64,000 nucleotides of DNA from Fidelibacterota bacterium (GCA_947476895.1 CANJRX010000005.1:1-64000); one strand, 5' to 3'. Positions 1 through 8,791 are shown, counted from the stretch's first letter. Numbers and translations: made by a program. Notes: generated by a model not told the origin, from the letters alone.

Positions 1-82
1 CAGACTTGCCCTGCGCCATCAGCACCTCGATCTGCCTTAACTTGGAAACAATCTGCTCCGCGCCTAATCCACGTCTCGCCAT
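1..82 (-). CDS. IS3-family transposase OrfA, N-terminal fragment (runs off the window)
   Basis: Reading leftwards from an ATG at 82, 27 codons are visible before the window ends: MARRGLGAEQIVSKLRQIEV, then LMAQGKS. This is the start of the helix-turn-helix OrfA protein of IS3-family elements (EQI..KLR..EVLLAQGK type), which binds the element ends and, fused to OrfB by frameshifting, carries out transposition. A strong ribosome site (AGGAGGAG) lies about 7 bases upstream. The rest of the element, including the DDE catalytic OrfB, lies outside the window, so activity cannot be judged. The family call is firm; the subgroup (IS407-like) is less sure. Confidence 0.85.
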   Translation of the reverse strand, partial: MARRGLGAEQIVSKLRQIEVLMAQGKS

Positions 83-106
83 GTTCAGCTCCTCCTGTTG
101 GGGTCA
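83..106 (-). mobile_element. Terminal end of the IS3-family element
   Basis: The short stretch between the OrfA start and the interrupted neighbour reads, on the minus strand, TGACCCCAACAGGAGGAGC. A TGA..CCCC start is typical of IS3-family terminal inverted repeats, so the element boundary is placed near 106. The other end and any 3-4 base target duplication are outside the window. Confidence 0.6.
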
Positions 107-1266
107 ATTCTCTCAAATCAACCGGTACAAAAAAAGCCGTCAGGTCAGAGCTTTGCTTTGATGAAAGGGACTCAAAGGTCCATCGCAAGACACTCAACCA
201 AGTCGAAGCCTGGGATATCCGAACGTCTTACATATATTGCGGCCTCGTCCAGGACGTTCACATTTTTGGACGCTCATTCATCCGCTCGAAGACCGGCAAG
301 TATGTTTTCCACTGCCAATCGTTTCTCAATCATCACAACCACAATTTTGAAGACTGCGCCGTCACTTACATCGACAACAGGGCCGATCTATTTCAAAATT
401 ATATAGAGGAAGAATGCATATTCCTCGGCGGAACTTGGAGTGAGGCAACACCCGAAGGGCCAAGCCACAAAATCTACCCGCCAAATTTTGGCCACTTCAT
501 TTTCGAATACCTAAACCGGCTCGCGATATTCGCTCATTACGGCCTTTCTCAAAGACTGCCGATCGTTGTTTATGAGTCCGTACCAAAGCGCTGGCTGGGA
601 TTTCTTGAGTTAGCTGGCATACCTGAGGACCGCATTATTAAAATTCCGCTTGATGCGCCGCCGGCGTTTCGGAAAGTCTGGGTTTCGTCGGCCTGTCATT
701 ACCGTGACACGGCGGGTTATTTTCGGGTCTGGGGAGGCGGGATCCACTGGCTGCGGTCTGCGATGTTGTCCGGCATTGGCGGCGTCAAAGTATCAAAAAG
801 CAGACGGATTTACCTCGGTCGTGACAACGCGCAGTGGCGCAAAGTTGCAAACGAACACGAGGTTAAATCGGTCTTGAGCACCTACGGGTTTGAATTTCCG
901 GTGATGTCGGAATTAAGCGCCCGCGAGCAACTCGAAATTATCAGCAGTGCCGAGCTTGTGGTTTGCGCGCTTGGCGCCGGCACCATTATCACCAAGTTTA
1001 CGCCGGAACATTGCATCACTATTCTTTTGGCGCCCAAGGATATAGGCGGACTGTGGGGCGGTTTAGCGAGCGCAATTTTTCTGCGACAGATCTACGACCG
1101 GATCGAATGCGAGCGCGTGGTGGAATCGGATGTCATACGTCTGAATAAAACGGGCGAAAACGAAACGGCGGATTTCATCGTGGATCTTGAAGCGTTGAAA
1201 GCCAGAGTCGAGAGTGCGTGCCATTTCATGTCGACGCGACAGTGCCGCGACGCCCTGCAGCTCTAA
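107..1266 (+). pseudogene. GT61/DUF563-type glycosyltransferase, 5' end removed by IS insertion
   Basis: Frame 1 is open without a stop from the IS boundary to TAA at 1264-1266, about 385 codons; the first internal ATG in the frame that gives a sizeable product is only at 763. Translation upstream of 763 gives ordinary protein sequence (NFGHFIFEYLNRLAIFAHYG; YVFHCQSFLNHHNHNFEDC), so the gene extends left into the element. The C-terminal third has GT61/DUF563 features: RRIYLGR, NEHEV, L..YGFEF, LSAREQLEIISSAELVV and GAGTIITKF. Such enzymes transfer sugars to cell-surface glycans or proteins. With its start lost it is probably inactive, unless the IS supplies a promoter and start. Family assignment is moderately sure. 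Confidence 0.7.
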
Positions 1267-1420
1267 TTTTCTCGTAAAATCAGTTTAAGGTCAGCATCTG
1301 CCCGAACAACGTTTCGGCATGCCGCACTGCGTCATCTATTTTTCCAGCCAGTACCCGACAAGCGGGCTAACATTCCCTCCAGTTGCGCGCGGGGGCGCGA
1401 CGATATTTTGGGGGAGTCAC

Positions 1421-2806
1421 ATGGACAGACGTGAATCATTCAAGGCTTTGGGCCTTGGCGCTGCAGGCTTTGCAAGTCTCGGTGCGATTAAGGAAGTCAT
1501 GAGCGAAGCCAAGGCGGCTCCACCGCAGCCTGCAGCCAATGGGCGTGATCGCGCCCGCGCCGGTGGCATGCCGGCGCTGAAGATCAAAGACATCAAGGTG
1601 ATCATCACCAAGGTCGAAGGCACCAACATGGTGACCTGCAAAATCTATACGAGCGAGGCTGGATTGTATGGCCTTGGCTGCGGCACGCACGCCGAACGTC
1701 CCAGCATCGTCGCCGATATGATCGAGAAATATTTCAAGCCCATGTTGATCGGCCGCAATGCCGATGAGATCGAAAAGATCTGGCAGGAACTTTGGATCGC
1801 ACCTTACTGGCGCGCGAGCGTCGACGCCAACAATGCCATGGCAGCAATAGATGCGGCCTTGTGGGACATTATGGGCAAGCGTTGCGGCGTGCCGGTGTAC
1901 GACTTGCTCGGTGGCAAAGTGCGCGACGGCTTGCGCATGCTGGGCGACATCCAAGCGCGGACGCCGCAGATCCTCGAAGACTCTATTCGTAAGATGATGG
2001 AAGACGGTTACGACCACTTCCGTATTTATCTGGCTAATCCCAATGGGCAGCCGGCAGCGAGTAGCGCGCCGCGTTCTGCCGGTGGCGGCACGGTCGATGC
2101 AACAAATCCACGCGCCAGCGTTGAGGCCCGCGGCAACGATGTTGAATACATAAAACGCCTCTGCGATGCCTTTGAGCTAATTCGCAACAAGATCGGTTGG
2201 GACATCGAGATCGGCCACGACGTGCATGAACGCCCCACACCGCGCGGTGCTATCATGCTCGCAAAGGCGGTCGAGCCTTACCGGCCTTTCTACATTGAAG
2301 ACCTGTTCGCGCCGGAAGACAGCGAGTGGTACAAAATCGTACGGCAACAAGCGTCGATCGGCATCGCCATGGGCGAGTTGTTCGTCAATCAAAACGAATG
2401 GCTGCCGTTGGTGGCCAATCGCCTGATCGATATCATGCGCATGCATATCTCGGCCGCCGGCGGTTTGAACCTGGCCCGCAAAGTCGCGCACACCTGCGAA
2501 TTCTTTGGTGTGACGACGTCGTGGCATGGGCCGGCCAACGTTTCGCCGATTGGACACGCGGTGAACATGCACATTGATCTGTCGATTTATAACTTCGGTG
2601 TGTGCGAAGGACGTCCCTTCTCTGAGCAACTGCAGGAGCTGTTCCCAGGCTGCCCGGAAATCCGCAAAGGCATCCGTTATTCCAACGACCTGCCCGGTCT
2701 TGGCATCGACCTCGACGAAAAGGTCGCAGCGAAGTACGCGCCGGACGGCAATTACGGATCGCAGCGCGGCGCATATGACCGCGAAGGCGCCCCTAAGCGC
2801 CCGTAG
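1421..2806 (+). CDS. Exported mandelate racemase/enolase-superfamily protein, mannonate-dehydratase-like
   Basis: A 461-residue enolase-superfamily enzyme. These enzymes abstract the proton alpha to a carboxylate using a Mg2+ ion. Metal ligands are visible at D267 (GHDVHER), E293 (FYIEDLF) and E319 (MGELFV), and H369 lies in SWHGPANVSPIGHA. The HDVHER and WHGP motifs are those of the D-mannonate/gluconate dehydratase (ManD) subgroup. The N-terminus MDRRESFKALGLGAAGF has a twin-arginine-like pair and a hydrophobic stretch, so Tat export is likely. I chose the ATG at 1421 because GGGGGAG precedes it by four bases; an in-frame upstream ATG at 1319 would bury the signal peptide. It is a single gene followed by a terminator. 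The exact sugar-acid substrate is unknown. Confidence 0.82.
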   Translation: MDRRESFKALGLGAAGFASLGAIKEVMSEAKAAPPQPAANGRDRARAGGMPALKIKDIKVIITKVEGTNMVTCKIYTSEAGLYGLGCGTHAERPSIVADMIEKYFKPMLIGRNADEIEKIWQELWIAPYWRASVDANNAMAAIDAALWDIMGKRCGVPVYDLLGGKVRDGLRMLGDIQARTPQILEDSIRKMMEDGYDHFRIYLANPNGQPAASSAPRSAGGGTVDATNPRASVEARGNDVEYIKRLCDAFELIRNKIGWDIEIGHDVHERPTPRGAIMLAKAVEPYRPFYIEDLFAPEDSEWYKIVRQQASIGIAMGELFVNQNEWLPLVANRLIDIMRMHISAAGGLNLARKVAHTCEFFGVTTSWHGPANVSPIGHAVNMHIDLSIYNFGVCEGRPFSEQLQELFPGCPEIRKGIRYSNDLPGLGIDLDEKVAAKYAPDGNYGSQRGAYDREGAPKRP

Positions 2807-2826
2807 TTACTGCGAGCGATAAAATG

Positions 2827-2860
2827 AAAGGGCCGCTTCTTTTGGAAGCGGCCCTTTTTA
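2827..2860. terminator. Bidirectional intrinsic terminator
   Basis: Perfect 13-bp stem AAAGGGCCGCTTC (2827-2839) / GAAGCGGCCCTTT (2845-2857) with a 5-base loop, followed by T's on the plus strand and, on the minus strand, preceded by matching A's. It sits between convergent genes ending at 2806 and 2879 and can serve both. Confidence 0.9.
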
Positions 2861-2878
2861 TTATCTGAAAACTTTAGA

Positions 2879-3322
2879 TTATTTCACGGGCATAGCCGCG
2901 GTCGGCGAACACTTTTCAGTCCAGGTCATGACCGTGTCTGGATCTACGCGCTTCAGGCTGACGCTCGAATCGGCGCGGTTCAGCGTGCCTTCCCACTTCA
3001 TCCCACCGTTTTGATAGATGTCCGAACCCCATTTGATTTGTTGGGGTGTGTAGGACGCAACGGGCATCAGATCCAGCGCCTGACGCTCTTTGGAGTACTG
3101 GTAGAGGAGGCGCAGTTCGTCGTTGAAAACCAGCGTGCGGGCCGTGGTCTCGGACGGAACAGGCTTCGCGTTTTTGTCGGTCGGCACCGTGGTAAGCGTC
3201 CCGGTGCAGCTCATCCAGTTGTCGGCGGCCAAAAGATCTTTCGGCACAAAAGCCAAAGCCGCAACCGCGCCCATTAACGGCAGAGCCAAACCACGCGCAA
3301 AATTGCCGCGAGATGTTTTCAT
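2879..3322 (-). CDS. Uncharacterised secreted protein
   Basis: A 147-residue protein with an N-terminal signal peptide (MKTSRGNFARGLALPLMGAV, cleavage probably after LLAA). The mature part has two cysteines (MSCTG and EKCSP) that could form a disulfide, and no family I recognise. The start at 3322 is supported by GGGAGGA eight bases upstream; a longer reading from 3388 would place a signal peptide internally. It is transcribed in the same direction as the haem-binding protein at 3449-4408, 126 bases downstream of it, so it may belong to the same redox unit. A periplasmic role is inferred only from the signal peptide. Confidence 0.65.
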   Translation of the reverse strand: MKTSRGNFARGLALPLMGAVAALAFVPKDLLAADNWMSCTGTLTTVPTDKNAKPVPSETTARTLVFNDELRLLYQYSKERQALDLMPVASYTPQQIKWGSDIYQNGGMKWEGTLNRADSSVSLKRVDPDTVMTWTEKCSPTAAMPVK

Positions 3323-3448
3323 CGCATCCTCCCAAAGAATCCTAACGGTTAGCGGGAGGAAGCTATGGAGGACTGTCTTTTCCCGCAAGTTTCGAAACTG
3401 CCAGCGAGCGGCTAGGACTTTAAAATATTTTTTATCTTCAGTTACGGA

Positions 3449-4408
3449 TCATTTTGAAGCGGCAACGAAGTCCGCAGTGCCCTTATCCAGCACGAGGGTG
3501 CGCTCGAAAGACACGTAGTGGAAACGCTTTGCCGTATAGCCGGCGTGGACAGCAAAACCGACGGTATAGGTCTTACCCGGCACGATGTCCTTATGGCCGG
3601 GCCCCGCGCCGGTGAGCTTGCGGCTAAACGTCACCGTCCAAGCTCCAGCGCTGTTCTGTGTGGCTGTGGTAGTGATACCCGGCTGCATATCATCCACGCG
3701 TTTTTCAAGAATCGTTCCCGCGACGGGCACCGCCGGTTTGCCGGGATTGAGTCGCGCCTGCCAGTATTCAAGGAACTGTCCATTGGCGCGCATGGGATCC
3801 AACACGTCGGCCGGCATCAGTGTACCGCGGCCACCGGGTGTGCGAGTCTGCGTGAGGTACTTGGTCACGGTGTCCGTGCCCATCGGCATGCTGGCGGAAT
3901 CCTGATGGCAGGTGATCCAACAGCCCGCGCGATCCGAATCCCTCACCGAAGCGTCGTCGAACATCATGGTAACTTTGGTTTCAAAGTCTTTATCCATGCC
4001 CGCATTGGGCTGCTTGCCGGGATCGAATTCAAGCCGCACATAAAGATTCTGGGCGTCGCGCGCGGTCTTCACCTGCACGTCTAGAAAGCCCTGCTTATTG
4101 GGAATAGGCGTAGGTTCCTTCGTGCGCTCGGCTTTCACCAACGCTGAGCCCAACGGCTTCTCATCAATATCGCCGTGACAGGAAAGACAGTTCTTCCCCG
4201 TCAGAAAACGTCCGCGGCCGCTGTGCATTTTATCCGTCATCAGGCGCTCCCACGACGTTTGCGCGGGGTACATCAGGACGATCTTCTTCGCCGGCACCTT
4301 GTCCCAGTTCACCGTCTGCGCCTGCGCGGAACCCGGCGCAGCAAAAGCGACCGCGGCGACAAGCGCTACAATTGTAAGCGAGACGTTATGCGAAATTTTT
4401 AGTGACAC
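3449..4408 (-). CDS. Periplasmic cytochrome c with ethylbenzene-dehydrogenase-type haem-binding domain
   Basis: A 319-residue exported protein. After a signal peptide ending SAQAQ there is a canonical haem c site CLSCH (residues 74-78) and then a domain resembling the EB_dh / DMSO-reductase-type haem-binding domain (NLYVRLEFDP, then GCWITCHQD at 162-170, and a C-terminal VGFAVHAGYTAKRFHYVSFE). The second cysteine motif is CX3CH rather than CX2CH. GTG at 4408 is the start: AGGAAACCAG lies directly upstream and the signal peptide begins there. It is divergent from a cytochrome b561 gene 52 bases away, which suggests that the membrane b-haem protein feeds electrons to this periplasmic carrier. 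The terminal electron partner is not encoded nearby. Confidence 0.78.
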   Translation of the reverse strand: MSLKISHNVSLTIVALVAAVAFAAPGSAQAQTVNWDKVPAKKIVLMYPAQTSWERLMTDKMHSGRGRFLTGKNCLSCHGDIDEKPLGSALVKAERTKEPTPIPNKQGFLDVQVKTARDAQNLYVRLEFDPGKQPNAGMDKDFETKVTMMFDDASVRDSDRAGCWITCHQDSASMPMGTDTVTKYLTQTRTPGGRGTLMPADVLDPMRANGQFLEYWQARLNPGKPAVPVAGTILEKRVDDMQPGITTTATQNSAGAWTVTFSRKLTGAGPGHKDIVPGKTYTVGFAVHAGYTAKRFHYVSFERTLVLDKGTADFVAASK

Positions 4409-4460
4409 CTGGTTTCCTCCACGATTACGGTCACGGCCGGCGCTCGGAGGATACTTTAGC

Positions 4461-5006
4461 ATGCAGCCCACTCAAGGGAATTTCGGTCGTGTAACCGTGC
4501 TGATACATTGGCTGGTGGCGCTTGTCACCGTCATCACGGTGATTTGCGGCCTGGTCACCGTCTATGCCGACGGCGCTGCGCTCACCCGCTCATCGCTGTT
4601 TTTTCATCAGACGATCGGCTTCGGCATTTTCCTGATCATGATTTTCCGCACGCTCTGGCGTGTGACCCACCCTGCCCCGCCGCTTCCGGACGAGACACCC
4701 CGCCATCAAAAAATCGCCGCGGCAGCAACGCACATTCTTCTTTATGTGACGATGTTTGCGCTGACTATCACCGGTTATACAGGGTTGGCCGCGCGCGGCC
4801 GCGACATCACCATCGCCGGACTTTTCGATTTGCCGCTCATTGTGCCACTTGACCGCGAACTCTCGGTGACATCGCAAGCTTTGCACAATTACGGACAATA
4901 TATTCTGTATGCGCTGCTCGCGCTGCACGTGGGCGCGGCGATTTATCACCAATTCGTTTTGAAGGACGGTTTGTTGCGGCGTATGTGGTTCGCCGCGAGG
5001 GCTTAA
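4461..5006 (+). CDS. Cytochrome b561 family membrane protein
   Basis: A 181-residue four-helix membrane protein of the bacterial b561 family, which carries two b haems and passes electrons between quinol and periplasmic carriers. Haem-ligand candidates are visible: H16 (VLIHWLVA), the helix-2 histidine (FFHQTIG), ATHILLY and ALHVGAAIYH. The ATG at 4461 follows CGGAGG by ten bases; a longer in-frame reading from 4299 would run through the divergent gene's coding region. Divergent from the periplasmic cytochrome, with which it probably forms a redox pair. Confidence 0.88.
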   Translation: MQPTQGNFGRVTVLIHWLVALVTVITVICGLVTVYADGAALTRSSLFFHQTIGFGIFLIMIFRTLWRVTHPAPPLPDETPRHQKIAAAATHILLYVTMFALTITGYTGLAARGRDITIAGLFDLPLIVPLDRELSVTSQALHNYGQYILYALLALHVGAAIYHQFVLKDGLLRRMWFAARA

Positions 5007-5128
5007 AGGACTGCTCCGCCCAATTTCCGCCCTAAAAAGGGCGTCTGATCACCTTCACGCGAGACACGCAACTGTGGGTCCAAAGTGGCGTTGAACTTGC
5101 ATCAATGTCTCATTCAAGAGGTCATATC

Positions 5129-5521
5129 ATGCGTAAAATCCTATTCCTTTTGGCGGTGGGTCTTGGCCTTACGGCCTGCGCCGGCGGGCAGACACATCTG
5201 GTGTTCCAAGGTGCAGCCAGCGACGCGCCAGAAGCACAGATTCGATTTGTGCAGTATGGCAGCGTGAATTCCTGGCACGCTGAAACCGATCGCCTGCTCT
5301 ACATCCAAGGTCGAAACCGCGCGTGGTATCAGGTTGTATTGTTCGCACCGTGCGATGGCCTCGAATTCGCAAATGGCATCCGTCTGATCCCGAGCGACGG
5401 TGCCGGCACCTTTGATAAATTTGGATACGTCGGCCTGCGCGGCAACCGCTGCAAAGTGGAATCCGTGAAAGAAGTTGCTCCGCCGCTGCGCTCTATGGCG
5501 CCGGCATCACGCGCGATGTAG
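5129..5521 (+). CDS. DUF6491-like lipoprotein
   Basis: A 130-residue probable lipoprotein: MRKILFLLAVGLGLTACAGG has a basic start, hydrophobic core and an LTAC lipobox, so C18 would be lipidated. The rest resembles the DUF6491 family (WHAETDRLLYIQGRNRAWYQ, then CDGLEFANGIRL and NRCKVESVKEV), with two cysteines that may pair. The function of that family is unknown. The start at 5129 follows AAGAGG by eight bases; an ATG at 5105 would add eight residues before the signal. Confidence 0.7.
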   Translation: MRKILFLLAVGLGLTACAGGQTHLVFQGAASDAPEAQIRFVQYGSVNSWHAETDRLLYIQGRNRAWYQVVLFAPCDGLEFANGIRLIPSDGAGTFDKFGYVGLRGNRCKVESVKEVAPPLRSMAPASRAM

Positions 5522-5614
5522 CGCACACGTACCGGGTTTCGTTTGCAACATCTTCAGACCGGATGCGTTCTGTCTTCAGACGTTTTCTGAAAACAATCTA
5601 TGCGCGAGGGAAAC

Positions 5615-5869
5615 ATGTCGGCACACGAAAAAAGCCCGCCCAACGATCCCACACCCCGCAATCCGACCCGCCATCTTGCGGATAACACGCCAAGCCCCGC
5701 GAAGGATGATGGGCGGTTTGCGCCGAATGAACCGCTGTATGAGCGGCCTTTCGGTGGACGCTCGGGCGCCTACGGGCGAAACGAGGACTACGAAGTCAAT
5801 CGCGACAAAAGCGCCGGTGGACATGGGCCGGCCAATAAAAAGCCTACAGAACCCAAATCAAAACAGTGA
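5615..5869 (+). CDS. Small hydrophilic protein, probably disordered
   Basis: An 84-residue protein rich in Pro, Asn, Asp, Lys and Gly (ending KKPTEPKSKQ) with no hydrophobic segment or known motif. The start at 5615 is favoured by GAGGGA just upstream. Translation has normal codon use for the window and no competing reading on the other strand is convincing. The function is unknown. Confidence 0.5.
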   Translation: MSAHEKSPPNDPTPRNPTRHLADNTPSPAKDDGRFAPNEPLYERPFGGRSGAYGRNEDYEVNRDKSAGGHGPANKKPTEPKSKQ

Positions 5870-5920
5870 TGCAGTCCTGATTGTCTAGTGCCCTTGCGCT
5901 TAAGCGCGTAAGCTTTGCGC

Positions 5921-6661
5921 ATGGCACAACGACTAATTCATTGGGTATATGCAGTGCTCCTTTTCGCGAGCGCTTGCCCATCTGTTCATGCAGCCGACAT
6001 TCCCGGCGTGGAAATGAAACTCCCCGCCAAGGAACGCGACGTGCGCGTCATTCATTTTCGCGCACCTGGGAATGCCCCTCACCCGGCAGCGTTGATGCTG
6101 CACGGCGCCGGCGGTTTTGACCGGCGTATTGCTGACTACAAACGCTACGCTTCTGCCCTCGCTGATCAAGGCATCGACGCTTATCTCGTTTACTATTACA
6201 GCGCGCAGGACGAAGCGAGCGTCGGCACTTTCGAAATTCGCTACCCGGCCTGGGCCAAATTGGTCGACGATCTCGCCGATGACGTGATCAAGCAAAAGGA
6301 CTCCAACGGCAAAGTTGGATTGGTCGGGTTCTCAAACGGCGGCATCCTCGCGACAGGAGCTTCGATCCTTGATCCCAGAATCAATGCGGCGGTGATTTAC
6401 TACGGCACGGTCCCTTGGCCGTTGGACGCGCCCCGTCTCTATCCGCCCCTTTTGATACTGCACGGTGATGCTGACGCCGTCATATCTGTGAATGCAGGGA
6501 TTGAGCTGGCAGACAACGCCCGGGAACAGGGCGGCTCAGCCGACCTGGTGATCTACCCCGATGAGGTCCACGGATTTGGCAGCAACATTACGTCCAAGAA
6601 CGGGGCCGATGCCCTGGCACGCACAATCGCCTTTCTGCGGCGAGAATTAGCGGCGCAATAA
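5921..6661 (+). CDS. Exported dienelactone-hydrolase-like alpha/beta hydrolase
   Basis: A 246-residue alpha/beta hydrolase with a signal peptide (LIHWVYAVLLFASACPSVHA). The first active-site strand reads LMLHGAGGFD, the nucleophile elbow is GFSNGG (serine nucleophile, not the cysteine of true dienelactone hydrolase), the acid is in LHGDADAV and the histidine in DEVHGFG, so the catalytic triad is complete. An ester-hydrolysing role in the periplasm is likely, with unknown substrate. ATG at 5921 gives the normal signal-peptide length; a TTG two codons upstream is less likely. Confidence 0.78.
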   Translation: MAQRLIHWVYAVLLFASACPSVHAADIPGVEMKLPAKERDVRVIHFRAPGNAPHPAALMLHGAGGFDRRIADYKRYASALADQGIDAYLVYYYSAQDEASVGTFEIRYPAWAKLVDDLADDVIKQKDSNGKVGLVGFSNGGILATGASILDPRINAAVIYYGTVPWPLDAPRLYPPLLILHGDADAVISVNAGIELADNAREQGGSADLVIYPDEVHGFGSNITSKNGADALARTIAFLRRELAAQ

Positions 6662-7052
6662 TTTTGACAAAAGCCGGCCCGAGAGCCTGCCGCACTGCGT
6701 CATGACTGACACAAAAGCGTATTTTCGCTTACCGTTGATTTACCACACGTTCCGGTTTAGTTCCGTATCTTGCGTAAGTCCTTGCATCTTCGCAAATGGC
6801 GGATTATCGATCACTGGCCTGTCCAAAACCGCTCTATTTTTGGACTGAGGGGAGGACATCCGTGGTGGGGTAATCACGGCTGTACGATCGAATTGGGAGC
6901 CACACGAACACGTCTTGGCGAAAGCCGAGTTCAGTTTAAGTCCGCAGCATTCTTCAGCGGGCTTCTGACGATAAACATATTGTGCATTTTCCGCTGCGAG
7001 GGACTTGCCGGCATACCGGCGTCTTAGCAGTCATCAGGGTGAGAAAGATTCC
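6662..7052. other. 391-base leader region upstream of the MFS gene
   Basis: No convincing gene. It should hold the promoter and 5' leader of the transporter at 7053. The last 150 bases contain small possible hairpins (GGC-GAAA-GCC near 6919-6928 and GTCCGC/GCGGGC near 6941-6962), but I could not match them to a known riboswitch. Confidence 0.4.
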
Positions 7053-8726
7053 ATGACCGAACATACTGAAGGCGTAGCAGCTCCGCGCGGTGCGAATGAC
7101 TCCGTCACGGCTGAAGATTTCAAAGTGATTGCCGCCTCGTCGGTCGGCAGCGTGTTCGAATGGCTCGACTTCTTTCTCTACGGCTCGCTGGCCGTGATCT
7201 TGAGCAAGCACTTCTTCTCGGGTGTTGACGAGACGACAGCCTTCACGCTGGCGCTGCTGGCCTTCGGCGCCGGTTTTGCCGTGCGTCCCTTCGGCGCCAT
7301 TGTCTTCGGTCATCTGGGCGACCTCTGGGGCCGTAAGAACACCTTCCTTGTTACCCTGCTGCTGATGGGCGCAGCCACCTTCAGCGTCGGTCTTCTTCCG
7401 ACCTACGCGCAGATTGGCCCTGCATCGCCCTGGATCCTGGTCGCGATGCGCATGCTTCAAGGCCTGTCGGTCGGTGGCGTCTATGGCGGCGCTGCGACCT
7501 ATGTCGCCGAGCACGCGCCTGATAACCGCCGCGGCTTCTACACCAGCTGGATTCAGATCACCGCTACCGTCGGCATGGCTTTAAGCCTTTCAATCATTTT
7601 CACAACCCGCACCATCATGGGTGAAGAAGTGTTCGCCGATTGGGGCTGGCGCATACCCTTCCTGGGGTCGAGCATTCTTCTGGGCATCACCATCTGGATT
7701 CAGATGAAGCTCAACGAAAGCCCGGTCTATTTGAAAATGAAGTCGTCGGGTAAGGCGTCGAAAGCACCGCTGAAAGATGCCTTCGGCAACTGGGCAAACG
7801 TGAAGATCATCTTGATCGCGCTGTTTGGCGCAATTGTTGGCCAGGCGGTTGTTTGGTACTGCGCTCAGTTCTATACGCTGTTTTTCCTGGAGCGCGTGCT
7901 CAAGGTCGAAAGCGCCACGGCGAACCTATTGATCGCTGCTGCGCTTGTCATCTCCACACCGCTTTATATTTTCTTTGGCTGGTTGTCGGACAAAGTCGGT
8001 CGCAAGCCGGTGATGATGGCCGCCTGCTTGATCGCTGGGCTAACCTACTTCCCGCTGTTCAAAGCTTTAACCGCGGCCGCCAACCCGGCTCTCGCAGCAG
8101 CGGCGGCTTCGTCGCCGGTCGTGGTATATGCCGACCCGGACGACTGCACCTTCCAGTTCGATCCCATCGGCGGAAAAATCTTCAGGAACTCGTGCGACAT
8201 CGCGCGCTCGTATCTGACACGCGCCGGTGTGACCTACACCACGCTTGATGCTCCTGCCGGCACGCTCGCCGAACTGCGCGTCGGCGAAACGGTGTTGCCG
8301 TCGTTCAAAGGCGAAGCGCTTCCCGATGCCGAGTTGAAGACCCAAAAGGCTGAATGGGAAAAGAACGCCGGCGCCATGGTGGCCGCCGCTGGTTATCCCG
8401 CCAAGGCAGACCCCGCACAGGTCAATGTTCCGCTGGTGCTCTTGATCTTGGTGGCGATGATGAGCCTCGCGGCCATGGTTTATGGCCCCATGGCGGCGCT
8501 GCTCGTGGAACTGTTCCCGGCGCGCATCCGCTATACCTCCATGAGCCTGCCCTATCACATCGGTGTGGGCTGGACCGGCGGCTTCTTGCCTGTCGTCGCT
8601 TTTGCGATCGTCGCGGAAACCGGCAATATGTATTCCGGCCTCTGGTATCCGACGATCTTTGCGCTGTTCACATTTGTAGTGGGTATGGTCGTCCTGCCGA
8701 TGACCCACAAGCGCATGATCCACTAG
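7053..8726 (+). CDS. MFS transporter, metabolite:H+ symporter (MHS) family
   Basis: A 557-residue inner-membrane secondary transporter of the ProP/ShiA/KgtP-like MHS family. The family signatures are present: FEWLDFFLYGSLA in helix 1, GHLGDLWGRKNTFL in the 2-3 loop, LQGLSVGGVYGGAATY and a second GWLSDKVGRKPVM. A roughly 100-residue soluble insertion between the two last helix groups (about residues 355-465) carries two cysteines (DDCTFQF and NSCDIARS); similar insertions occur in alphaproteobacterial members. The substrate is probably an organic acid or osmolyte but cannot be read from sequence. The start at 7053 follows GAGAAAG; an upstream ATG-less extension to 7005 is unlikely. A strong terminator follows. 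Confidence 0.88.
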   Translation: MTEHTEGVAAPRGANDSVTAEDFKVIAASSVGSVFEWLDFFLYGSLAVILSKHFFSGVDETTAFTLALLAFGAGFAVRPFGAIVFGHLGDLWGRKNTFLVTLLLMGAATFSVGLLPTYAQIGPASPWILVAMRMLQGLSVGGVYGGAATYVAEHAPDNRRGFYTSWIQITATVGMALSLSIIFTTRTIMGEEVFADWGWRIPFLGSSILLGITIWIQMKLNESPVYLKMKSSGKASKAPLKDAFGNWANVKIILIALFGAIVGQAVVWYCAQFYTLFFLERVLKVESATANLLIAAALVISTPLYIFFGWLSDKVGRKPVMMAACLIAGLTYFPLFKALTAAANPALAAAAASSPVVVYADPDDCTFQFDPIGGKIFRNSCDIARSYLTRAGVTYTTLDAPAGTLAELRVGETVLPSFKGEALPDAELKTQKAEWEKNAGAMVAAAGYPAKADPAQVNVPLVLLILVAMMSLAAMVYGPMAALLVELFPARIRYTSMSLPYHIGVGWTGGFLPVVAFAIVAETGNMYSGLWYPTIFALFTFVVGMVVLPMTHKRMIH

Positions 8727-8736
8727 CCGCTGCACT

Positions 8737-8780
8737 TAAAAATCCCCCGGCACCGCAAAACGGTTCCGGGGGATTTTTTT
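8737..8780. terminator. Bidirectional intrinsic terminator
   Basis: Stem AAATCCCCCGG / CCGGGGGATTT with a 15-base loop, A-run on the left and T7 on the right. It lies between the convergent MFS gene and the receiver-Hpt gene. Confidence 0.88.
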
Positions 8781-8791
8781 ATGCGCAAACG

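Noticed and set aside
98-406. 102-codon frame at the left end as a gene
   Set aside because: A different frame is open over the whole stretch with glycosyltransferase sequence, so this is a shadow.
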